From assembly GCF_900096915.1 (NCBI RefSeq), contig NZ_FMYK01000009.1:20159-84158 (forward strand): a stretch of DNA of 64,000 nt. Reading direction: 5' to 3'. The position numbers and the translations under genes were made by a program. Below the pieces are notes generated by a model. It did no database searches. It was not told where the DNA came from and was given only the letters and a program-made list of their open reading frames with translations. Origin of the DNA: Acinetobacter marinus (lineage in GTDB: Bacteria > Pseudomonadota > Gammaproteobacteria > Pseudomonadales > Moraxellaceae). Below are positions 35,642 to 44,062 of the stretch, piece after piece (positions within the stretch are counted from its first letter, which is position 1; every line of letters begins with the position of its first letter).

Positions 35642-36022
35642 CTAAGCAACTTGTACAGGAATGCAGTTGGCAGTGTGGCTGACGGTATTGTCTGGGTTGG
35701 CATAGACTAAGCGAGGTTGATGTCGATTGGCTTCGGCTTCATCAAAGTTGCCAAAGGTCGCAATAATAATAATATCGCCGACATCTGCCTGATGCGCTGC
35801 GCCACCATTGACAGAGATAATGCCAGAATTGTCTTCGCCACGGATTGCATAAGTTGCAAAACGTTTGCCATTGGTGACATTCCAAACGTGAATTTCTTCG
35901 TATTCACGGATGCCAGCCAAATCCATCAATGCGCCATCAATTGCGCAAGATCCCTCATAATGCAGCTCGGCTTGAGTGACGATTGCACGGTGGATTTTGC
36001 ATTTTAATAAGCGGGATTGCAT
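35642..36022 (-). CDS. panD: Aspartate 1-decarboxylase PanD
   Basis: PanD, 126 aa from the ATG at 36022 (MQSRLLKCKIHRAIV, GGAG upstream). It makes beta-alanine for pantothenate. The self-cleavage site G24-S25 is intact (YEGSCAIDG); cleavage generates the pyruvoyl cofactor. Monocistronic with its own terminator. Confidence 0.96.
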   Translation of the reverse strand: MQSRLLKCKIHRAIVTQAELHYEGSCAIDGALMDLAGIREYEEIHVWNVTNGKRFATYAIRGEDNSGIISVNGGAAHQADVGDIIIIATFGNFDEAEANRHQPRLVYANPDNTVSHTANCIPVQVA

Positions 36023-36141
36023 GGGAGTGCTCCTCAACAAGATGTCATGATCAGAACAATCATGAGCTCATATTCTTTAAGTTGTGCATTTTGCAATTTT
36101 TACAAGGAGAATACAAGCCGATTTCACATTTTGATTAAATA

Positions 36142-36735
36142 TTAAGCAGGTTTAAAGGCGTTTATTGCATTCATGGCTGGCTGTACTTGCCCTTGAATCA
36201 GTGCTTTAGACTGTGCCAAAGCATGATCAATCGCTTGATCCATCAGTTGTTGTTCTGAACTCGGTGCTTTACTCAGCACATGACCAGAAACACGTTCTTT
36301 ACTGCCGGGGTGTCCAATACCAATACGCAAACGTAGGAAATCTGCGCCAATGTGCGGGACAATATCTTTTAAGCCATTATGACCACCATGACCGCCACCA
36401 TTTTTAAGGCGAATCACCCCTGGATTCATATCCAGTTCGTCATGTGCAATCAAAATTTGCTGAGTCGCTATCTGATAAAACTTGGCAAAGGGAACCACAC
36501 TTTGACCAGATCGATTCATATAGGTGAGGGGAAGGAGTAAACGAACGTCATGTCCTTCGATAGTGCCACGTCCAGAGATGGCGTGGTATTTGCTGTCATT
36601 TTTCAGTGGGATGTTGTAGCGCTCAGCGAGACGTTCCACATACCAAAAACCAGCATTGTGTCGGGTTTGGGCATATTCCGAACCGGGATTGCCCAAACCG
36701 ACAATGAGCGATAGCGAGGTTTCACGATCACTCAT
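36142..36735 (-). CDS. pth: Peptidyl-tRNA hydrolase
   Basis: Pth, about 197 aa from the ATG at 36735 (MSDRETSLSLIVGLGNPG); the open frame continues into rplY but the family starts here. Recycles tRNA from drop-off peptidyl-tRNA. Catalytic region 'GNPGSEYAQTRHNAGFW' includes the conserved His, and 'LLLPLTYMNRSGQSV', 'AHDELDMNPGVIRLKNGGGHGGHNGLKDI' follow. 7 bp after rplY. Confidence 0.96.
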   Translation of the reverse strand: MSDRETSLSLIVGLGNPGSEYAQTRHNAGFWYVERLAERYNIPLKNDSKYHAISGRGTIEGHDVRLLLPLTYMNRSGQSVVPFAKFYQIATQQILIAHDELDMNPGVIRLKNGGGHGGHNGLKDIVPHIGADFLRLRIGIGHPGSKERVSGHVLSKAPSSEQQLMDQAIDHALAQSKALIQGQVQPAMNAINAFKPA

Positions 36736-36742
36736 CAGGCGA

Positions 36743-37432
36743 TTACTCGTCTTTTTTCGCTTCAGCGTCGTCAGCAGCTTGTTCAGCTTCTTCTGATTGC
36801 TCTTCAGCAACTTCAGCCTCAGCTGCTTCAGCTTCAACGTCTTCTGCTGTTACACGAACTTCAGTGATTGACGCAACAGCTTGGTCATGACCTTCGCCTT
36901 GCTCAAGCGCAGGAATAGTCACGCCTTCTGGAAGTTTGAGATCTGACAAGTGAACCACGTCACCGATAGCCAATTCTTGAACGTCAACAGTGATTGACTC
37001 AGGAAGGTTACGCGGTAAAGTTTTTACTTCAACTTCGTTCAAGTTCACCATCAACATACCGCCAGCTTTAACGCCTACAGCAGTTTCTTGGTTTTCGAAG
37101 TGTAAAGGTACATTTACAGTTAACGCTTCGCCCGCTTTCACACGTAGGAAGTCTGCATGCATCGGGGTGTTTTTCGCAGGATGACGTTGCATCGCTTTGA
37201 TAATCACTTGCTCATCTTTACCATCAACTTTGATGGTTACGATAGAAGAGAAGAATGCTTCGCTTTCAATCGCTTTAACCACTTCACGAAGTGCCAAAGT
37301 AATTGACACAGGCTCTTTGCCAGCACCGTAGATGATTGCAGGAACTTTTTCTTCACGACGAAGGCGGCGGCTCGCACCTTTCCCTTCATGTGCAGTGTCA
37401 CGTGCGTTTGCATTTAATACAAAATTGCTCAT
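36743..37432 (-). CDS. rplY: 50S ribosomal protein L25 (long, Ctc form)
   Basis: About 229 aa from the ATG at 37432 (MSNFVLNANARDTAHEG). L25 domain ('GKGASRRLRREEKVPAIIYGAGKEP') plus the C-terminal TL5/Ctc beta domain, ending in a ~45-residue acidic Glu/Ala-rich tail. Binds 5S rRNA. Upstream of pth, as in many bacteria. Confidence 0.95.
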   Translation of the reverse strand: MSNFVLNANARDTAHEGKGASRRLRREEKVPAIIYGAGKEPVSITLALREVVKAIESEAFFSSIVTIKVDGKDEQVIIKAMQRHPAKNTPMHADFLRVKAGEALTVNVPLHFENQETAVGVKAGGMLMVNLNEVEVKTLPRNLPESITVDVQELAIGDVVHLSDLKLPEGVTIPALEQGEGHDQAVASITEVRVTAEDVEAEAAEAEVAEEQSEEAEQAADDAEAKKDE

Positions 37433-37485
37433 TGAGATATCCTCAAAAAGTGAAAGACATGTTGAATTTGCGACCAATTCAACGA

Positions 37486-37516
37486 TAAAAAACCCGATGA
37501 ATCGAAACTCATCGGG
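37486..37516 (-). terminator. Hairpin terminator between prs and rplY
   Basis: 8-bp stem cccgatga/tcatcggg followed on the minus strand by TTTTTT (37487-37492). It lies just past the prs stop, so rplY-pth probably have their own promoter or depend on read-through. Confidence 0.8.
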
Positions 37517-37531
37517 CTCGAAAGCGCAGTA

Positions 37532-38485
37532 TTATATATAACTATCGAACATTGCGCTAATAGATTCTTCATTATTGATGCGTCGAATGGTTTCAGCCAC
37601 CATTGAAGACACCGAAACTTGACGAATATTTGGCAGTGCTAGAATCTCTGGTGATAATGGAATAGTATCGGTGACAACCAATTCATCGATCACAGAATTT
37701 TTCAGATTATCCAGTGCCTTACCTGATAAAACAGGATGCGTTGCATAAGCCACAACACGGCGTGCGCCAAACTGTTTCAGTGCATCAGCAGCTTTGCACA
37801 ATGTACCCGCCGTATCGACCATATCATCTACGATAACACAGTCACGGTCTTTGACATCACCAATCAAGTGCATCACTTGTGATTCATTGGCTTTTTGACG
37901 GCGTTTGTCAATGATCGCCAGATCAATATCACCCATTTGCTTGGCGACCGCACGTGCACGCACCACACCACCCACGTCAGGTGATACCACCATCAGATTG
38001 TGATATTGCTGTTGACGTAGGTCAGCAAGTAAAGCAGGCGTACCATAGATGTTATCGACAGGAATATCGAAGAAGCCTTGAATCTGATCGGCATGCAAGT
38101 CGATCATCACCACACGGTCAATACCGACGGTGGTGAGCATATCTGCGACGACCTTCGCCGTGATCGGCACACGAGCAGAACGTGGACGACGGTCTTGGCG
38201 TGCATAACCGAAATAAGGAATCACAGCGGTGATACGACCAGCACTTGAGCGACGCAATGCATCTGCCATCACCAAGATTTCCATCAGGTTATCATTGGTT
38301 GGGGCACAGGTAGGCTGAACGATAAAGACATCTTTACCACGGACATTTTCCGTGATTTCGACTGAGATTTCCCCATCAGAAAAGTTGCTGACTGAAGCAG
38401 AGCCTAGCGGAATATGGAGATGGCTAACAACTTTATGGGCGAATTGTGGATGCGCATTTCCACTAAAAACGACAAGATTGGGCAT
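37532..38485 (-). CDS. prs: Ribose-phosphate pyrophosphokinase
   Basis: Prs, 317 aa, makes PRPP from ribose 5-phosphate and ATP. 'DVFIVQPTCAPTNDNLMEILVMADALRRSSAGRITAVIPYFGYARQDR' and the PRPP loop 'DRDCVIVDDMVDTAGTL' are visible. GTG or ATG choice: ATG at 38485. 43 bp downstream of the last tRNA-Gln. Confidence 0.97.
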   Translation of the reverse strand: MPNLVVFSGNAHPQFAHKVVSHLHIPLGSASVSNFSDGEISVEITENVRGKDVFIVQPTCAPTNDNLMEILVMADALRRSSAGRITAVIPYFGYARQDRRPRSARVPITAKVVADMLTTVGIDRVVMIDLHADQIQGFFDIPVDNIYGTPALLADLRQQQYHNLMVVSPDVGGVVRARAVAKQMGDIDLAIIDKRRQKANESQVMHLIGDVKDRDCVIVDDMVDTAGTLCKAADALKQFGARRVVAYATHPVLSGKALDNLKNSVIDELVVTDTIPLSPEILALPNIRQVSVSSMVAETIRRINNEESISAMFDSYI

Positions 38486-38528
38486 GTAGCACCCTTAATG
38501 TGTTTGGCTGGATAAGGAATATAAATAA

Positions 38529-38603
38529 TGGCAGGGGCGGCTGGATTCGAACCAACGGATGGCGAGATCAAAACCCGCTGCCTTACCACTTGGCGACGCC
38601 CCT
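38529..38603 (-). tRNA. tRNA-Gln(TTG), copy 3 in transcription order
   Basis: 75 nt with encoded CCA; anticodon TTG inside loop TTTTGAT. Acceptor AGGGGCG/CGCCCCT pairs fully. Identical to the two upstream copies. Confidence 0.96.
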
Positions 38604-38726
38604 AATGCGTGTGCACTTTATAGCGAAATCATCAATTTGTCAATTCCAGATTCGCAGTGCTTATCGGCTTATGCGTTGTATCGATCACTTGAAAATACTG
38701 AATGATTTTGCAAGGATCAAAAGAAA

Positions 38727-38801
38727 TGGCAGGGGCGGCTGGATTCGAACCAACGGATGGCGAGATCAAAACCCGCTGCCTTACCACTTGGCGACGCCCC
38801 T
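38727..38801 (-). tRNA. tRNA-Gln(TTG), copy 2 in transcription order
   Basis: 75 nt, anticodon TTG, encoded CCA; identical to its neighbours. Flanking spacers differ in length and sequence. Confidence 0.96.
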
Positions 38802-38849
38802 AACACATAAGTTATCAATCAGAATCATGTGTCTGAATAATCGAGAAAA

Positions 38850-38924
38850 TGGCAGGGGCGGCTGGATTCGAACCAACGGATGGCGAGATCAAAACCCGCT
38901 GCCTTACCACTTGGCGACGCCCCT
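38850..38924 (-). tRNA. tRNA-Gln(TTG), copy 1 in transcription order
   Basis: 75 nt, anticodon TTG, encoded CCA. Only 11 bp after the ispE stop, so no room for a separate conventional promoter unless it lies inside ispE. Confidence 0.96.
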
Positions 38925-38935
38925 AATTCTTTCGA

Positions 38936-39832
38936 TCAGTCAGAATCTCTTGAATCACGTTGAATATAATCAAATACAGGTGAATGATTGATTCCATGTG
39001 CAATATATGCCTGATAAGGGGCATGTCTTGCAATGTCTTTTGCATCAATCTGCTCTGTACTGACATCATCAGCGAGCTCAAGAAAAACACAAGCACCTGT
39101 TCCTGTTAACCGTGCTTGACCGTATTGATTTAAATACTGAAAAGCCGTTTCAACTTCTGGGTATAGCGATCGAGCCAATGACTCGAAGTTATTCCCGAAC
39201 AGTGATGTATTCTGTTGATAGGCGGCAAATTTAGAGGGCTTTGTATTTCTTGTCAATGTTTTTTCAGAAAATAGCGCTTGAGTGCTGATAAAACAGTCAG
39301 GTTTAATGATCACATACTGTTTGCACGGCAATGTGTCGAGCGGTGTAATGATTTCACCGATGCCTTCTGCCCACGCATTTTTTCCGACGATAAAAATCGG
39401 CACATCTGCACCGAGCGATGTACCAAGCTCGATCAGTTGATTTTCAGTCAATTGACATTGCCATAATTCATTTAAAATTAATAAGGTAGTTGCTGCATTG
39501 GATGAGCCACCGCCAAGTCCCGCACCCATCGGAATACGTTTATCCAAACGGATTTCACAGCCTGCATTTTGTAGCTGAGCAAAGGGTTTAATCGCTTGAG
39601 CGGCACGATAGATCAGATTTTTTTCTATTGCCACATCGACCGCATTGCCATCACTGAGCGTAATCGCATCACTTTGATTGACTTGAAAATAAAGATCATC
39701 ATGTAAATCAATGAGTTGAAAAATAGTTTGCAACTCATGATAGCCATTCTCACGTTGCCCAGTGATATGTAAAAACAGATTCAACTTGGCAGGTGAGGGT
39801 ACGCAGAGGGTCGGGTTGGCTGTGTTCAACAT
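38936..39832 (-). CDS. ispE: 4-diphosphocytidyl-2-C-methyl-D-erythritol kinase
   Basis: IspE, MEP isoprenoid pathway, GHMP kinase. 'PSPAKLNLFLHITGQRENGYHELQTIFQLID' and the ATP loop 'RIPMGAGLGGGSSNAATTLLILN' are diagnostic; 'ARLTGTGACVFLEL' is the third motif. The ATG at 39832 lies 11 residues before the first conserved block, but the frame stays open to a TTG at 39895, adjacent to the lolB stop, so an earlier non-ATG start with translational coupling is possible. Confidence 0.93.
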   Translation of the reverse strand: MLNTANPTLCVPSPAKLNLFLHITGQRENGYHELQTIFQLIDLHDDLYFQVNQSDAITLSDGNAVDVAIEKNLIYRAAQAIKPFAQLQNAGCEIRLDKRIPMGAGLGGGSSNAATTLLILNELWQCQLTENQLIELGTSLGADVPIFIVGKNAWAEGIGEIITPLDTLPCKQYVIIKPDCFISTQALFSEKTLTRNTKPSKFAAYQQNTSLFGNNFESLARSLYPEVETAFQYLNQYGQARLTGTGACVFLELADDVSTEQIDAKDIARHAPYQAYIAHGINHSPVFDYIQRDSRDSD

Positions 39833-39896
39833 GGAATGGTTTATATTGGTGCTGTTCACGTTCGGATTGTTCACGTGTTGTATGCTCACATTCAAT

Positions 39897-40472
39897 TTAT
39901 TCGCGACTTTGAATGGTTAATGTGACACGATTTTGTTTGGTATCATCAATCAAATTCAGTTTGTTTGGATATTTTGTAGCCTCATTTTCATAGTTGAGCG
40001 TGGCAGACCATCCGCCTTCTTGAATGGCGATGTTGCGACCTTGAGCATCTTTTTCGGTTTTGGCTGATGCGGTCACCGCTTGACCATTGACCCAAGAAAT
40101 CAAGTGGGTAATCGGCGCTTGCCAACCTGTGGCTTTAAATAGTAATTCCTCAGGTGTTTGGGCTTTGAGGGTGCCTGTTTTACTGCTGGTCAGTGTCACA
40201 TCCCCTGATTTTCCACGAATCGACGTCTGTCCAATACCAAGTGCGCCTGTTAAGTCGATTGCGAATTGTTCACCGACTTGCGTCCAACCATAAAATGCCG
40301 AGCCATTTTGCTTGGGTGTGCGAACCCCGATTTTGCCTGTGATTTTAAATTGCTGTGCAGCAGGTACTTGACTATTGCCTGTGATATTTGGTGCGGTTTT
40401 GATACTTTGGCAACCGATCAATCCAGTGAGGCTTAAGGAGAGAAGTAGTGTGCTAAGGTGTTTATTCATCAT
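39897..40472 (-). CDS. lolB: Outer-membrane lipoprotein LolB
   Basis: About 191 aa from the ATG at 40472 (MMNKHLSTLLLSLSL). Lipobox LIGC gives a mature Cys at about residue 21. LolB receives lipoproteins from LolA and inserts them in the outer membrane. 'QFKITGKIGVRTPKQNGSAFYGWTQVGEQFAIDLTGALGIGQTSI' and the position between hemA/TPR gene and ispE support the call. An upstream open extension of 26 codons lacks a signal sequence. Confidence 0.9.
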   Translation of the reverse strand: MMNKHLSTLLLSLSLTGLIGCQSIKTAPNITGNSQVPAAQQFKITGKIGVRTPKQNGSAFYGWTQVGEQFAIDLTGALGIGQTSIRGKSGDVTLTSSKTGTLKAQTPEELLFKATGWQAPITHLISWVNGQAVTASAKTEKDAQGRNIAIQEGGWSATLNYENEATKYPNKLNLIDDTKQNRVTLTIQSRE

Positions 40473-40611
40473 GGAAAATCGCTCATGTCGTTCAATGTGG
40501 TTGCAGTAAAGTGTTTTGATCATGACTTCTGGTTGCCAATTCAAAAGCATAAATTGATGATCTTTAATTCTGAGTGGTAAATTCAGGATGGTGGATGTGC
40601 TGTGCTCGCAT

Positions 40612-42588
40612 TTAGGTCGATTGTATTTCGGGTGTTGGTGCTTCTGTCACTGGCGTTGCGCTTTGCGGGGCAAGCATCTGCTGTAATTGCTGGAGTTCGT
40701 TGGCATTCGGATAGCTGACTTTTAGCTCTTGATAGATTTGTTGAAAACGATCGATATTACCATGAATATACAGCGCTTTTGCATAACGTATGCCGATGCC
40801 CAGACTCGGCGCTAGTTGATACGCCTGCGCCAAGGCTTGTACCGCCACATCATAATCGCTTTGTAAATATGCCACGTAACCGAGTGTATCCAAAATCGAG
40901 GCTTGTTGCGGTGCATAGACTAAGGCTTGCTCTGCATAACGTCGTGCCAAGTCCAGTTTGCGATTTTGCTGGGCGAGGGTGTAGGCATAGGCATTTAAGA
41001 AGGTTGGGCTATTTGGCTCAATTTCTAAGAGTTTGTTTAAAGCATTGTCCAACTGATCTCGGTCTTTCGCTGGATCGAGCAACAGCACTTGACTATAAAT
41101 CAACTCTGCATCGTCAGGATCTTGTTGCAATGCTTCATCCAAAACCATCAATGCTTGATCTGTATTACCAATACTTTGTAAGGTTTGTGCTTGTAGTTGA
41201 TACAAAAAACTCGACTGACTTGGATGGCTGACCCGTTCTTGGGTGAGCAGTTGTATCGCTTCAGTGGATTGATTTTGTTTCAGATATAGGCTCACCAAGT
41301 TTTTGCGTGCTACTGGGTAGAGGTTGCCGTCGACCGCCTTGTATAGCGCAATGGCGTCATCAATGTGTTGGTTACGCTCTGCACCGACCGCCAAATAATA
41401 ATTCGCCTGATCTTGATATTGCGCTGAGTTTTGCAATCGCTTGAGATAATGTTCAGCATCCTGATATTGCTTGGCGTCAATGCTGGTAATCCCTGCTAAA
41501 AACTGCAATTGTTCGTTGTCTGGATATTTGCGGGCAGTACGGCGCAGTTTACGCAAGGCTTTTTTGGTTTGATTGTTTTTTAATAAATGCTGAATCTGAT
41601 AGAGGTCAACATCTGGATTGTCCTGAAAAAAACTTTTCCATGATAGCCAGCGCATGGCACGAGCCTCTTGGTCTGAGGCAAGATATAGCTTGGCTTTGAG
41701 AATGATAAAGCTGGGTACACGTGGACGCTGTTTTAAGGCAAGATTGACCTTTTGTAAAGCGGCAGGATATTGCTGATTTTCTGCTTCCAAACCTGCGATC
41801 ATCACCAAAATTGATGGATTATTATTTTTCTCAATCAGGCTGAGGGCACCCAGCAACTCCTGACGAGCTTCAGGTGATTCAGGATAAATCCCTGCCAAAA
41901 TGCCCTCAATATTGGCATTGGAATCAAGCTGGAGGATACGATCCAGTGTTTTTGCCGCCAGCTCGTATTGATGGGCACGTAACGATAAATGCGCCAAATA
42001 AAACAATGCTGGTGTATCTTCTGGATAGCGCTCCACCCAAATTTTGGCAATATACAATGCCCGTGGAATATCATTGGCCTTGAGTGCCAAGTCCAGCGCA
42101 CGCTCGTTAATCATCGGTTGATTATATTCATCCACCAAAGATTGATAGGTGCTTAAAGATTCTTCAACCTGATCTTGGCTCAGTGCAAATTCTGCGACAA
42201 AAACAGGTAAAATCACATTGTTGCTATCAAAGCGATTGCTTTGTCTTGAAAGCTCTACGCTGGCACTTTGGTTAGCATCCGCGGCCAACGAGGCTGTTGC
42301 ATTCGTTTCAGTGGTGCTGGTTTGAGGAATACTTGCTTCAGAAGCATCCGTTTGTGTTTGATTTGATGGGGTGTCGGCTGTTTTTAGATCAAGTTGTGGC
42401 TGATTGGCTTTGTTTTCCGCCCAAGAATAGGATGCATAGGCTATACTTCCCAAAATCAGGAATGTGATAGAATGCTTTTTTGCTAAGCGTCGCCACTTTC
42501 CTTGTTCAGGTTTTTCTTGCGCTTGGCGTGTTTGCGACGAGTCTTTTTGCGCTAATTTGTCTCGCATTAAGTCCACATTTTGGGTCAT
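40612..42588 (-). CDS. Tetratricopeptide-repeat membrane-anchored protein
   Basis: 658 aa. A basic N terminus and one membrane helix (about 40-58) precede a Thr/Ser/Gln/Ala-rich linker to about 120, followed by many TPR units to the C terminus ('ALAQAYQLAPSLGIGIRYAKALYIHG', 'AYTLAQQNRKLDLARRYAEQALVYAPQQASILDTLGYVAYLQ' and others). Probably a periplasmic or membrane scaffold; position between lolB and hemA is typical for a conserved TPR protein at this locus. Function unknown. Confidence 0.85.
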   Translation of the reverse strand: MTQNVDLMRDKLAQKDSSQTRQAQEKPEQGKWRRLAKKHSITFLILGSIAYASYSWAENKANQPQLDLKTADTPSNQTQTDASEASIPQTSTTETNATASLAADANQSASVELSRQSNRFDSNNVILPVFVAEFALSQDQVEESLSTYQSLVDEYNQPMINERALDLALKANDIPRALYIAKIWVERYPEDTPALFYLAHLSLRAHQYELAAKTLDRILQLDSNANIEGILAGIYPESPEARQELLGALSLIEKNNNPSILVMIAGLEAENQQYPAALQKVNLALKQRPRVPSFIILKAKLYLASDQEARAMRWLSWKSFFQDNPDVDLYQIQHLLKNNQTKKALRKLRRTARKYPDNEQLQFLAGITSIDAKQYQDAEHYLKRLQNSAQYQDQANYYLAVGAERNQHIDDAIALYKAVDGNLYPVARKNLVSLYLKQNQSTEAIQLLTQERVSHPSQSSFLYQLQAQTLQSIGNTDQALMVLDEALQQDPDDAELIYSQVLLLDPAKDRDQLDNALNKLLEIEPNSPTFLNAYAYTLAQQNRKLDLARRYAEQALVYAPQQASILDTLGYVAYLQSDYDVAVQALAQAYQLAPSLGIGIRYAKALYIHGNIDRFQQIYQELKVSYPNANELQQLQQMLAPQSATPVTEAPTPEIQST

Positions 42589-42645
42589 GGTTTATTTCAT
42601 CTATGTCTATCTTTTTATCACAACTTTGCTGATTGAAGAAGTGCT

Positions 42646-43944
42646 ATGAATTTTGTTGCAATCGGCGTCAATCACCATACAGCTTCCGTGCAGATGCGAG
42701 AAAAGATCGCATTCAATGCTGAACGCTTGCGTGCGCTCTTTGCTCAGAACCAAAATCAAGCGAATTTAAATGATCTTGTTGTGGTTTCAACGTGCAATCG
42801 AACCGAAGTCTATGCCATCACTGAGCAACCTGACCAAGTATTGAACTGGTTAGCGCAGTCTAATGGTTTTGAGGTGTCGGCGCTGTTACAACATGTATAT
42901 CGTTATGAAGATGTACAAGCCATGACTCATTTGATGCGGGTTGCGGGCGGTTTGGATTCGTTGATGCTCGGTGAACCACAAATTCTCGGGCAGGTCAAAT
43001 CGGCACTACAACTTGCCAAAGACAATGATGTGGTGTCGAGTAACCTTAATCGCTTATTTGAATTTGCCTTCTATGCAGCGAAACGTGTTCGTACCGAAAC
43101 AGCCGTCGGTGAACATGCGATTTCGATGGGCTATGCTGTGGCACAGCTTGCCTCACAAGTCTTTAGTCATGTCTCAGCGCTGACCGTATTGATTGTGGCA
43201 GCAGGCGAGATGAACAGCTTAGTCGCAAAGCATTTGGCAGAAATGGGTGTGGCAAAGATCATTATCTGCAACCGCACCCGACAACGTGCAGAAAATCTGG
43301 CGCAGGAAATCGGCGCTCGTGTGTCGGTGGAAGTGGTTGAGTTTGATCAATTGGCAACGCAATTACATCGTGCCGATGTGGTGTCGAGTTGTACGGGCAG
43401 TTTGCATCAAGTGATTCATTATGATGATGTGAAAAAAGCCCTAAAACAGCGAAAATATCAGCCCATGCTGATGGTGGATTTGGCGGTTCCTCGTGATATT
43501 GAGGATAAGGTCAATAAGCTCGATGGCGTGTATCTATACGGTGTTGATGATCTGCAAGCGGTCATTGATGAAAATATGGTGCAACGTCGCCAAGCAGCGC
43601 TCGATGCCGAAGTAATGGTCTCGCAACTCGCCTCACAATTTGTGGTCAATGAAAAGATTCACCAAGCAGGACGTGAGATTCACCATTATCGTGAAGTGGC
43701 GGAGCAACAGCGTCAAGCTGAGCTTGAATTTGCCCTTGAACAACTCAAACACGGTGCTGAACCTGAGGCATTGTTAGAAGCGATGTCCTACCGCCTCACC
43801 AAGAAAATGCTACACATTCCCTCAAAATTGTTTCGAGAAGCGGCAAAATCGGAAGACCCAACCCATTTTGAATGGCTCAATCAAACCGTACTGGATATTG
43901 AGCAACATGCACGAACGCTCAAAGAAATTAATAAAAAAGATTAA
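42646..43944 (+). CDS. hemA: Glutamyl-tRNA reductase
   Basis: HemA, 432 aa, first step of C5 tetrapyrrole synthesis, reducing Glu-tRNA to glutamate-1-semialdehyde. Catalytic C50 in VVSTCNRTEVYA; 'GLDSLMLGEPQILGQVKSAL', NADPH-domain 'VLIVAAGEMNSLVAKHLAEMG' and the C-terminal dimerisation helix are present. Divergent from the TPR gene. Confidence 0.96.
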   Translation: MNFVAIGVNHHTASVQMREKIAFNAERLRALFAQNQNQANLNDLVVVSTCNRTEVYAITEQPDQVLNWLAQSNGFEVSALLQHVYRYEDVQAMTHLMRVAGGLDSLMLGEPQILGQVKSALQLAKDNDVVSSNLNRLFEFAFYAAKRVRTETAVGEHAISMGYAVAQLASQVFSHVSALTVLIVAAGEMNSLVAKHLAEMGVAKIIICNRTRQRAENLAQEIGARVSVEVVEFDQLATQLHRADVVSSCTGSLHQVIHYDDVKKALKQRKYQPMLMVDLAVPRDIEDKVNKLDGVYLYGVDDLQAVIDENMVQRRQAALDAEVMVSQLASQFVVNEKIHQAGREIHHYREVAEQQRQAELEFALEQLKHGAEPEALLEAMSYRLTKKMLHIPSKLFREAAKSEDPTHFEWLNQTVLDIEQHARTLKEINKKD

Positions 43945-44062
43945 AGTGCATGATCGAGCATTTATTGGAATGATGCAATCCGCTGATTAAAAGTTTCTTT
44001 TTAAAATGGTTATTTAAAACAACGGGTTAAAAATAAGCGCACAGAAAATCTGAGATGAACAT

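Noticed and set aside
38529..38924. Three identical ~75-bp repeats resembling a CRISPR-like array
   Set aside because: The repeats are complete tRNA-Gln genes with cloverleaf and CCA; the spacers are unequal and no cas genes are present.
38500..38991. 163-aa plus-strand frame with three copies of a Gly/Arg/Trp-rich 25-residue repeat
   Set aside because: It is the antisense translation of the three identical tRNA-Gln genes, a well-known type of false protein.
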